Positions 1 through 12,300 of a stretch of 64,000 nucleotides of DNA are shown here, one piece after another. Both the position numbers and the translations under genes were made by a program. Every line of letters starts with the position of its first letter. The first letter of the stretch is position 1. Under the pieces are notes generated by a model. It searched no databases. It saw nothing but the letters and a program-made list of their open reading frames with translations, and had not been told where the DNA came from. The stretch comes from Lampris incognitus (Eukaryota > Chordata > Actinopteri > Lampriformes > Lampridae), in assembly GCF_029633865.1 (NCBI RefSeq), contig NC_079223.1:38838706-38902705 (forward strand). The letters run 5' to 3'.

Positions 1-811
1 TAATGACACTGTGAGCTATAGGGATGAAACGATGGGGGCAATGTCAGAAAGCTGGTTGAAAAGGGTTTTCAACAGGGTAAAAAGCAACCTCGCCAGCATT
101 AGGAGCTATTTTTCTGCAGCTGACCCTGTCGTCTAACCTCCCTATGGAGAGGAGTACATTAAAAGTCAAAAGTTTGCATCAAGGCTGGATTACAGGCCGG
201 GCATCCCAGGAGAGTGCCCCGGACCACGAGGGCCCCAAAAGGTCAGGGGTATTGTGTTCGCGTGTAGTAGCATCCCCAATCATGCCCTACAAGAGACGTT
301 TGTTCCAACCCTGCGTCGCGATGCAGGGCCCAAGCTAGTCTCTACTGATGTGGGGGCCCCAAGCTACAGTCTCTACTGATGCAGGGCCCCAAGCTACAGT
401 CTCTGCTGATGCAGGGCCCCAAGCTACAAAGTCTCTATTGATGTGGGGCCCCAAGCTACAATCACTATTGATGCGGGGTCCAAGCCACAATCTATATTGC
501 TGTAGGGCACCAAGCTACAGTCTCTATTGACGCAGGGCCCCAAGCTACAATCGGGGGGGGGGGGGCATGCATGCCCTGGGGCCCCCTGGTGGGTTAATCC
601 GGCCATGGTTTGGATAATGGATGGATGGAATTTTCCCAATAAACTAATACAGATAATTAAGGAAAGTATGTGGTTCAACACAATTGTAAGAATTTACCTT
701 TATCATGATAGGTACAAAAAAGAAAACGTTGAATGAGACTCCTCTATGTCATTTGTGAATTACAGTTTATCTTTGGCTTTACTCAACTTTACTCCTGTCT
801 CTACCTCTCAG
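1..811 (+). other. cdh23 intron, left edge
   Basis: No coding exon is seen before 812. The stretch holds the minisatellite at 322-552 and a short retroposon-like tail (about 603-632, GGATAATGGATGGATGGA type). Confidence 0.5.
322..552. repeat. GC-rich minisatellite, unit about 30 bp
   Basis: About seven to eight degenerate copies of a unit of the type GGGCCCCAAGCTACAGTCTC plus TACTGATGCA, ending in a poly-G run (551-563). Short ORFs over it are artefacts of the periodicity. It lies in a cdh23 intron. Confidence 0.85.
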
Positions 812-919
812 ACCGGTGTGGTACAGGTGAACAGACCTCTGGACAGGGAGCGGGTGGCCGAGTACAGACTCACTATCACTGTCAAAGACAACCCTGAGAA
901 TCCTCGCATTGCTCGCCGG
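812..919 (+). CDS. cdh23: cdh23 exon, EC18 part
   Basis: Encodes 36 residues from [15 protein letters not shown] to ENPRIARR, with the LDRE calcium motif of EC18. AG lies at 810-811 and GT at 920-921; phase 0 to 0. It is the first cdh23 exon visible in the window. Confidence 0.9.
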
Positions 920-3136
920 GTATTCAGTCGCTCCCATACACACACTAAGCAGCACACTTAAACATGCATGCATGTATTGTCTCACTCCAGAGAGACTAGC
1001 GAATCGCCTGTTGCCACAAATTTGTATTCTCAGAACCTTGGCTTTTGTGGAATTTTTGAGTAACAGTCACATTTTCAGATGGATGCGGTTTGATAATAAT
1101 GTGGGTTTCTGGGCATCCGGGTGGTGTAGCGGTCTATTCCATTGCCTACCAACACAGGGATCGCCGGTTTGAATCCTTGTGTTACCTCCGGCTTGGTCGG
1201 GCATCCCTACAGACAGACACAATTGGCCGTGTCTGCGGGTGGGAAGCCGGATGTGTGTATGTGTCCTGGTCGCTGCACTAGCACCTCCTCTGGTCGGCTG
1301 GGGTGCCTGTTCAGGGGGGAGGGGGAACTGGGGGGAATAGCGGGATCCTCCCACGCGCTACGTCCCCCTGGCGAAACTCCTCACTGTCAGGTGAAAAGAA
1401 GCGGCTGGCAACTCCACATATATCGGAGGAGGCATGTGGTAGTCTGCAGCCCTCCCCGGATCGGCAGAGGGGGTGGAGCAGTGACTAGGACAGCTCGGAA
1501 GAGTGGGGTAATTGGCCAAAAAATACAATTGGGGAGAAAGAGGGGGGGGTAACCACATAAACTTTTTCTCATTCAAGTAAGGCTATATAATTGGTTCATT
1601 TTGGGCTTATGAAACATTTGTACTACAGCAGTGATATGCAGTAAAATACCCTTGACATATCAGGACCACATCCTCTGTAGTGAAGCGAAGAACAGTGCTA
1701 ACTATGTGCTGTAAACTATAATCAACCGGCAGCCCAGTGAAATCTACTGGTTTGCCTCAGTGGGTTACATGACACACCCACTGAGAACACAAAGTACAAT
1801 CCTGGCTCCTTAAAGCGAACGCCGTTTGCTTTGCTAGGACTAAAAAACAGTTTACCCCTTTGAGAGATGATCATTTTAAAGTGTGTCTCCTCTCTCTCCC
1901 CTTTAATCTCTTCCCTTCCCCCACGTCATAATCATCCCTTTACTCCTCTTCTTCCTCCCGTTGTTTCTCCCTCCCTCTCTCCACTACGATGCAATGCCCC
2001 CCCCCCCCCCCCCCCCAGGACTCGGACTTCTTGGTGATCACCATTTTGGATGAGAATGACAATAGGCCGATATTCAGCAGGAGCAGCTACAGGGCTGAGA
2101 TCACTGAGAACTCTGCTGCAGGTAGCACCCCGCCTGGTGTGTCTATTTCTCCTCCTTTAAAAAGGCCAAACATACAATTGCAGTCTGACATTCCTTGTTG
2201 AACACTGTCTCCAGACAATTGGCCTTGTTGGTATATTTGTTTATTGGATCGAAGACTATTATTATTATTATTATTATTTCTATTATTTTATAAGATGTGA
2301 TATTAAACACTTCAGCCTCCATGTGGTTGCTGAATTATCATGATTTTACACTCATTTCAACCATCCTTATTCATTTTGGTTTGCTGGTGTGTAAAGTTTG
2401 CAAATGTTAAGGGGTTTACCAGAAGAACCAAGCTAAACTATGCATTACCATATCAGATGAGTGGTAGACTACTCCATTCATCAAAACCTTTGGGTTTACT
2501 GTATGACTGATCAGCTGACTGACGGACCTTATCACTGGGTGGATAAATAGCTAGATGGATGGACGGGCAAATACGTAGATGTTTAGAGGGCCATAGTTTA
2601 AATTACTCACTTTAAACTGACATCAGTCATTTTTTTCTCATGTTCTGCTTCTCCCCCTCTCAGGCAGCACTGTAACGGTGCTGAATGGTCCAGTGTTGGC
2701 TGAGGACAAGGATGTTGGACCCAATGCTGTGGTCAAATACCGGCTACTGGGGAGCAGGCTGGACCTTTTCACTGTGGATGCCGATACTGGTAACACACAC
2801 ACACATACACACACACCCATCCATACAGTAACCGAGATGTTCTACAAGTTCAAACTGCAAAGGTGAGTTTTTATCCCCACTGCATTCTCTGTCTCCCCCG
2901 TGTCTAGGTGTGATACAGGTGCGGCAGGGGGCACAGTTGGACCGCGAGGCATTCGCGGAGCCCCGGGTGGAGCTGTTCCTGGTTGGCGAGGACATAGGGG
3001 GTCTGAACAGCAGCGTTCCTCTAACGGTCACCATCCTGGACCAGAACGACAACCCTCCAATCTTCAACCCATCCAGCTTCAGTATACGACTTCCAGAGAA
3101 CAGCCCCAGTGGTGCGTGCATGCATGTGTGCATGAT

Positions 3137-3174
<38 letters not shown>

Positions 3175-3286
3175 TGATGGAGAGACGAGACAGAGGCAGC
3201 TCTTGGTAGAATAGAATAGAAAATAGTATTGTTAATAGTAACAGTAATGAATTGTACCCAGAGTAAAATTAACTCTCACCCAGATC

Positions 3287-3346
<60 letters not shown>

Positions 3347-6300
3347 ATGTCCTGTTCACCAGACTACTGTGTGGATCCTAGGTGTGGTAGTGACCCAGCT
3401 GTCGGCATCTGATGCTGACTCAGGCGCTAATGGCTGGCTAATGTACCGTCTGGAGAGTGGCGCTCAGGACCGCTTCGTGGTGGACTCTCTCTCTGGCGCC
3501 GTCCTGGTGGGCAACGCCACCCTCAACCGTGAAGAACGGAGCTCCTATCGCCTCGTCATCGTGGCGACAGACCGTGGCACACCTCCTCTCTCAGGCACGG
3601 CCACTTTGACGGTCATCCTGGACGATGTAAACGACTCCCGACCACGATTTATTGAGCCCGTAACCACGATAAACGTCAACGAGTCCACGCCACCGGGTGA
3701 AGTGGTGGCTACACTGACCGCTGAGGACCCCGACCTGCGACCCCGGCTGGAGTATTATATCATCTCAGTAGAAGCAAAGGATGATGGGAACAATCCCGTG
3801 GATGGCCTGCAGGAGTCCTTTGGTATCGACTTCCATACGGGTGAGACATGGATCCGTTTCAGAGACGATATATTAATGTCAAATTTAAAAGTTGTCAAAA
3901 ACATTCATAGCTTCACTACCTCCACTTTTCTTCCTTATAGACTAAAAAAGTGCTTTACACAAAGCAACACTTAATATCTGTCCATTTCCAGGTGCTGTGT
4001 TTGTGCGCAACCCACTCAACAGAGAGTTAGTAGCGACATTTGAGATTATCGTGTCAGTCCACGACAATGCTAGTGATGTTATTGACCAGTCAGTCAGCGT
4101 TCCCAACGGTAAGACTTTTCCCCAGCATCAAACCACCGTCATTATAGACATTTTTTTGGAAGTTTCCTGTATCTGTGTTCTCATTTGTTCTCCCCTGCCA
4201 TCTATTGCATTTGTCTATCTCACCTTCCCCTCTTTAGCAAGACTAACCATCAACGTGTTGGACGTAAACGACAACGCTCCTCGTTTCCGACCTTTCGGCG
4301 TGGCCAACTTCACAGAGAAGATCCTAGAAGGTGCTCAGCCAGGCACTACGCTGCTTTCAGTGTCAGCGGTAGACCCGGACAAAGGCCCTAATGGCCAGGT
4401 TATCTACCAGCTACTTCATTTGCCTCGAGGGGGATATCTCAGGCTGGAGGAACCCTCAACTGGTACAGACTTCACAGCAATTAACAAATTGATAGAACTG
4501 GAAAATCCAGATAGTGGGAATGCTCATTACTCACTCTCAGTAAAAGAGGTGTACAATTCACAACATGCAGTACTTCCTGTTTGATCCTTCCTCTGATCAC
4601 CTCTACTAAATACAGACGTAAAGATATTGTGTAACTAAATACACGTGTATTTTTTTTGGCCGGCATGGTGGCCCAGTGGTTAGCGCTGTCGCCTCACAGC
4701 AAGAAGTTCCTGGGTTCAAAACCCGGGGCTGTCCAACCTTGAGGGGATCATCCCAGGTTGTCATCTGTGTGGAGTTTGCATGTTCCCCCCGTGTCTGTGG
4801 TGGGTTTTCTCCGGGTGCTCCAGTTTCCCCCACCATCAAAAAGACATGCATGTTAGGGTTAATACTCCTGTCTGTGCCCCCGACCAAGGCAATGGGAAAA
4901 GAACTGGAGTTGGTCCCTGGGCGCTGCATGAAGACAGCAGCCCACTGCTCCGAGCTACACAGATCAAAGCTAAGAGGGGTTAATTTGCAGTATCTGAACT
5001 TCCCCAAAGGGATTAATAAAGGAAACTTGAATTTAATTTTACTTAATTCTTCTCCAGGTAAGATTGTGGCCAACCGCACAGTGGACTTTGAGCAGGTTCA
5101 GTGGTTGAATTTCACGGTGCGTGCCCAGGACCACGGCAGCCCTCCCAGGATAGCAGAGTTGCCTGTCTACCTGCGCATAGTGGATGTCAATGACAACAAC
5201 CCTGTCTTCACACAGCCCTCTTATCAGGTATTCAACACAGGGCTGGAAGTAAAGTAACTAACTACAACGACTGGAGTATTGTAGAATAACGCTACTTTTT
5301 AAATCTATCTAAAATCCTTACTGCTATATTTTTTTGCTATTTTATTACTTTTTCAGGGTATCTTACTGTTTTATTTGAATAAGTTTAAATTTGTAATCAC
5401 ACAAGCATGAAATACACTGAGATATGTTGCTTATATTTAAACATCTTGTATGTAATGCTATAGCTTTTCTGATAACAAACTATCTGCAAATCCAAGACTC
5501 ATAGCTGCTCATTAAACCATTTGCAAGGAGCACAGCAAAACAGGAAATTTGTTTCAGATGAGGGCAGTTTTGGCAAAATCATAGTATTTTCTAAGAGGCC
5601 TCTAAACATCTGAACCAAAATCTACATCTTCTATACAGGTGTGGATTTTGCTGGCCCATTAATTGTGAAACCACATGGCAAAAAGTCATACATAGTCTTA
5701 TTTACCTGTGCTGTAATGAGAGCTGTTCATCTGGAATTAGTGTCAGAATTGATTACAGATGCATTTGTGATGTCATTTGTAATGTCGTTTCGACGATTTG
5801 TCTCTAGAAGAGGAATCTTAGATATTCTATACTGATTATGCGAAAACCTCCAAACGAGCTGAAAGAGACTTGAAGTTAATGTGGCACTAAATGAAAGGAA
5901 AGGAAATGCGAGCATCCGGGTGGCGTGGCGTTCTATTCTGTTGCCTACCAACACAGGGATCGCTGGTTCAAATTCCCATGTTACCTCTGGCTTGGTTGGG
6001 CATCCCTACAGACACAATTGGCCGTATCTGTGGGTGGGAAGCCGAATGTGTGTATGTGTCCTGGTCGCTGCACTAGCGTCTCCTCTGGTGGGTCGGGATG
6101 CCTGTTTCGGGGGGGGGGGTGACTGGGGGGTAGTGTGATCCTCCCACGTGCTACATCCCCCTGGTGAAACTCCTCACTGTCAGGTGAAAAGAAGCGGCTG
6201 GCAACTCCACATGTATCAGAGAAGACGTGGTAGTCTGTAGCCCTCCCTGGATCAGCAGAGGGGGTGGAGCAGCGACTGGGACAGCTCGGAAGAGTGGGGT

Positions 6301-8000
6301 AATTGGCCAGTTACAGTTGGGGAGAAAAGGGGGGGGATGCAAGAATTGTTTGCTGGAAAGAAAAATACTTGGAAATACATCATGGAAAGAGCGGCTTGGT
6401 GAGGAGGAGTGTGGGAGCGTTCAGTGCAATCAATGAAAACTTGTATTTGGAAGGTACTGAGAGAAGCTTTCCTGACTTACGAGGAAATGCAAACCCTTAT
6501 TACCAAGACAGAAGCCATGATTAAGTCTCGACAATTAATCTTCTTGCATGTAGATAGTCAAGAGCCATCACCGCTCACTTCTGCCCATTTTTTAGTTGGT
6601 CAGAGACTCACTACACTGCTGTCTCTGTCAACACAACCAATTGACACACAAGAGGTTGATGGAGAACTGCTAACAAAATGGCGGAGATACCGTCAGAGAC
6701 TAATGAATACATTTTGGGTGCATTGGAGACAAGAGTATTTACAAGAACTATGGTCAGCTCACTACTCCAAACCCAATGTCAGTTCTTTTTCATTCAAAGT
6801 GGGAGACTTGGCCTAGTGATTAACTGTTGCTTCACAGCAAGAAGGTGCTGGGTTCGAACCCCAGGCCGTTCCAGGTCCTTTGTGTGTGGAGTTTGTATGT
6901 TCTCCCCGTGTCTGCGTGGTTTTCCTCCGGGTGCTCCAGTTTCCTCCCACCGTCAAAAAGACATGCATGTTAGGGTTCATACTCCTGTCTGTGTCCCTGA
7001 GCAAGGCAATGGAAAGAAGAACTGGAGTTGGTCCCCGGGCGCTGCAGCTGTCCACTGCTCCTATACAATAGGATGGGTTCAACGCAGAGCTTGAACTTTG
7101 TTGTGTTTCGTTGTGTTTTCAAGGTCTAATGCCCTCTGTCTTAGACCTGGACTTGAACACACCTGTGTGAGAATACTGAATTTTGTTCCCATTCCCTTTC
7201 CCTCCAAAGTTAGTCATTGTGTTCTTATAGGTAATGAAAAGAAAAAGAAGAGATATTGTTGATGTCAAGAGTTGTAAATTATTCACTACAACATACTTTT
7301 CCACTACTGGTGTTGATCGTCAACACTAACAGATGAAAAAAGTACAATAAAGTACATGGCAAATAAAATTTAGCATAGTTAAAATAGTTGATTTGGATGT
7401 TTCCAAGCCAAACAAGAGAAATGGGCTAGTTTCTCTGTGATGTGTTCTTGTGTTCATTTCTCTTTGTAGAAGCCTGTGTTTGAAGACGTGGACCTGGGCA
7501 CCATCATAGTTCGAGTCAGTGCCACAGACGCAGACTCCGGCCTCTTCTCTGTCATTGAGTATGGCCTGGTAGATGGGGAAGGCAAATTCGGCATCACTCC
7601 CTCCACTGTGAGTTTGCCCTCATCTCTCGCTCATGTTTTTTTATCTCTCCCTTTTTTACAAGCAAATGAAATGGATAACCATGCTGATGTGGCCCAAGTA
7701 AGATCAGGAGGAGCTCCCTAAAGCATATCCTTTTGAATACATAAGAAAAAACACAGCAGATTCAATTTGGGCTCGCTGATGAGAAAAGTCCAACCTTGTT
7801 AATGAGTCACTGAGGTTAAGTAGTCATTGAAGGGGATGTTTTCTCTGCCAGCATTGTTGTACAGTATAAGCTGTTTTTGTGTGCCATCATCCTGCCGGGA
7901 AATGAAATTTCAAACAAACGGCTTACGGCTCTGTGCAGAAGGCTATTAATCTGAATAAATGACCCTTGCACTGTAATCCATTTCCACACAAACACAAACA

Positions 8001-8049
<49 letters not shown>

Positions 8050-9251
8050 CACACACACACACAAACACACACTCACACACAATCTCAATACAGAAGCCCC
8101 ATGGCATTATGCTACCACACCCCACCCTGTCTGTTCTTCCTTCCTAATCATCTACACTCCTTTGTCCCAGGGAGATATCTACATCCTCTCCCCTCTGGAC
8201 AGAGAAACCAAGGACCACTACACACTCACAGCTATCGCCCGGGACAATCCCGGTGGCAGCCCCAACAACAGAAGAGAGAACTCAGTTCAGGTAGGGACCC
8301 TGACCCTACAGAGAGGTCATAGTATCGGGGAATGAGCTCGTATAGACATCTCTGAGTAGATCCAAATGATGGGTCCATTAACATGACCATTATTATGTTA
8401 TTACATGGAATACCCCAAGTATTTTGGTCATGAGTTGGTGCTTCCTGCTGAAGCAAGCACACAAATAAAGACCTATTTAGAGCTGAACCAAAATATATAC
8501 CTTAATCTGGAATAATCTGTATGTATGTGTGTGTACTCAATGTCCCAAAAATGCTGTTGGTTATTCTCAGGTCCTGGTAACGGTTCTAGATGTGAATGAT
8601 TTCCGTCCACGTTTCTCTGAGAGAGTGTTCAGCACCAGTGTGTTTGAGAATGAGCCCAGTGGGACATCGGTTATCACCCTTAGCGCCACTGACCTGGACG
8701 AGGGAGAAAACGGACTGCTGATCTACAGCCTGCAGGGACCTGGGGCAGGTATGAACTCAAAACAGATACAAACACACACCCATACACGCAGACATTCAAG
8801 CAACCACCCATATATGCAGGCTATGTGGGCCTGGACTTAACCTCCCATCTACATTTTCATCTCTTGCCCTGCTGTGTCCCTTTAGATGCATTCAGTCTGG
8901 ACCCAGACACAGGACTGGTGCGTTCTCTGCGCCTGCTTCAGTCATTTGAGCGTTTCAACCTGACGGTAGTGGCGACAGACCAGGGGCGTCCTCCTCTGTG
9001 GGGCACGGCCTCCCTACACATCACTGTCATAGATGTCAACGACAACAGACCTGTGTTTGTCAGGCCCACCAATGGGACCATCATGCATATCTTAGAGGTA
9101 TTTGTGAAGGCACGTGTGTTGTGTGTTGCTGTTGGTAGAGGTGTGTGTGTCAGATGGGACAGGAGTCAATAAATAAATATATATGAACTGCTGCATATAT
9201 ATAACTTTGTTAAAAGAAACACTCAACGAATTTACTTGACTCACTGGATTA

Positions 9252-9307
<56 letters not shown>

Positions 9308-12300
9308 CATAATCCAGTAAGTCAAGTAAATTCTTTATGAGACAGTACAAGCCTGTTTCATGCCATAAGCAATCATCAGCTGTCTATATATATATACATA
9401 TATATGAATAGGCTCCAGCATCCCCGCAACCCTGAGAGCAGGATAAGCAGTTCAGGTAATGGATGGATATATATATATATATATGATGAACTGCTGAGTG
9501 AGTACCTCAGGCAGCAGAATACAGAGAGTGCAGAGGAAGAAGAAGAGGAGGTATCATGGAAGAACAAGCCCCTCCATGGGATGTACCATCAACAGATAGA
9601 AGACGTAGCTGATATCGAGAAATCCTACCAGTGGCTAGAAAAGGCTGGACTGAAGGACAGCACAGAGGCTGTGATCGTAGCAGCACAAAAACAGGCACTC
9701 AGGACCAGATTGATTGAGGCAGGGGGTCTACCACACTAGATAAGACCCAAGATGCAGGCTGTGCAAAGACGCCCCTGAGACAGTCCAGCACTTAGTAGCA
9801 GGGTGTAAGATGATAGCTGGAAAAGTGTACACTGAAAGGCATAACCAAGTGGCTAGGATAGTGTACAGGAACATCTATACTGAATACAAGCTGGAGGTCC
9901 CCAAGTCCAAATGGGAGACACCACCAAAGGTGGTTGAGAATGGCAGAGCTAAGATCCTGTGGGAGTTCAAGTTCCAGACTGACAAGCAGGTGCTGGCTAA
10001 CCAACCAGACATTGTGGTGGTCAACAAGGAACAGAAGACAGCAGCAGTGATTGATATAGTTATCCTGAGCGACTGCAACATCAGGAAGAAAGAACATGAG
10101 AAGCTAGAGAAATACCAAGGGCTGAAGGAAGAACTAGATCAGCTGTGGAAGGTGAAATCCACAGAAGTCCCAGTGGTAATAGGAGCACTAGGGGCTGTGA
10201 CACCCAAACTGGTAGAGGGGCTCCATCAGATTCCAGGAACAACATCTGAGGTCTCTGTCCAGAAGAGTGTGGTCCTAGGCACAGCTAAGATACCATGCAG
10301 AACCTTCAAACTCCCAGGCCTCTTGTAGAGGACCCGAACTTGAGGAAGACACACACCACCCAAAAAAGGGCGAGAGGGAGATTTTTTTTATACTATATTC
10401 AGTTATATAAACTTGTTTACCAGTTAGTAGACATAATACAGTTTTTTTTTTAATTTAGAAGATAGCTTGCATCCACCTGTTTAGTAATTTAGGAGTGGAT
10501 ACTAGCAAAAGAGGGTTCCCAGGAAACTTAAGAGTGCTCTAATGTAAACATGCTTGTACTCTTTTTGATCCATAGCAAAGATAGGTACACAGGCAGGTGC
10601 ACAAGTACATACTTAGTCTCTCCTTAACTTATTTAGGAGCAGCCCCCAGGCCTGTTGGTGTACGAGGTGTTTGCCACAGATGGAGATGAGGGGGTGAATG
10701 GAGAGGTGCGCTATGCCTTCCTGCAGACTGGAGCAGGGAACAGAGACTGGGAAAACTTCCACATTGATGCCTTGACAGGAGTCATCACCACAGCTGTCAA
10801 ACTGGACCGGGAGAAACAGGCTCTGCACAGCGTGAGTCCTCCAAGCTGTCCATGTGTCTGTATGAGTACATGTGGGTATATATACATGTATGTTAATGTA
10901 TCTAAATGAGTTTGGCCTGCTCCCTCAGCTTATCATTGTGGCCTATGACTTGGGCCAACCAGTGCCTTATGAGACCACACAGCCTCTGCAGGTGGCATTG
11001 TTGGACATTGATGACAATGAGCCTGTCTTCCTCAAACCCCCGGTGAGAGCAAAACAGATCCATTGTTAGTTTAATGTCACTAGTTGGTTTAAAACTATGT
11101 CTGTATTTGTTAGTTGGATTATTTGGTTGAGTCAATGTTCATGTATCTGTGTGTATTTATGCCTCAGCGTGGCAGTTTGCCATACCAGGTGCTGTCAGTG
11201 GCTGAACACTCCAGTCCAGGAACTGTGGTGGGAAATGTAACTGGAGCTGTGGATGCAGATGAAGGCGCAAACGCTGTGGTCTACTACTTCATTGCAGGTT
11301 AGTGCTGCCACACTGACAAAAACACATGCATAAATTGCAAACTTGAATATTGCAAAAAAACAGAGAGCATTTTGTAGTGATGATGAACATGCGTGCAAAG
11401 CTTTCGCCATTTACAGTGGCTATAAAAAGTCTGCACACCCCTGTTAAAATGACGGGTTTTTGATGTAATAAAACGAAAACAAGATAAATCATGTCAGAAC
11501 TTTTTCCACTTTTTTTATCGCAACCTATAAAAATAAAGTGAATGACAATCAGAAACATTTTAGGCAAAAAAAAGAAAAATGCAAAACGTATAATAGCCTG
11601 GTTGCATAAGTGTGCACACTCGAAAACTAATACTTTGTTGAAGCACCTTTTGATTTTATTACAGCACTTAGTCTTTTTGGGTGAAAGTCTATCAGCTTAG
11701 CACATCTTGACTTGGCAATATTTTCCCACTCTTCCTTGCAAAAATGTTCTAGAGCCGTCAAATTGCAAGGGCTCCTCCTGTGCACAGCCCTGTTTAGGTC
11801 ACCCCACAGATTTTCAGTTGGATTTAGGTCTGGCCTCTGGCTGAGCCATTCCACAACGTTGGTCTTCTTTTGGTGAAGCCATTCCTTTTTTGATGCTTTG
11901 GGTCATTGTTGTGCTGAAAGGTGAAATTCCTCTTCGTCTTCAGCTTTCTAGCAGACGCCTGAAGGTTGTGCACCAAAATCGACTGGTGTTAGGAGCTATT
12001 CATGATGCCTTCCACCTTGACTAAAGCCTCAGTTCTGGCTGAAGAAAAGCAGCCCCAAAGCATGATGCCGCCACCACCATGCTTCACTGTGGGTATTCTT
12101 TTGGTGATGCGCTGTGTTGGTTTTGTGCCAAACATACCTTTTGAAATTATGGCCAGAAAGTTCAACCTTGGTCTCATCAGACCATCACACATTTTTTTCC
12201 ATATGGTTTTGGGAGACTGGATGTATCTTTTCACAAAATTTAGCCGGGCTTGAATCTTTTGGGGTTTTTTTGTGTGTGAAAGGGCTTCTGTAGACCTTAA

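Noticed and set aside
1142-1552. ORFs in SINE copies
   Set aside because: The same short frames appear in each tRNA-derived SINE copy, which are Pol III units without proteins.
3291-3974. Long ORF starting with Cys/Val repeats
   Set aside because: The first part is a translated GT microsatellite. Only 3382-3840 is the cdh23 exon, and the frame continues into the intron.
8003-8077. CRISPR-like array or other direct-repeat system
   Set aside because: These are simple CA repeats in a vertebrate genome; no repeat-spacer structure exists anywhere in the window.
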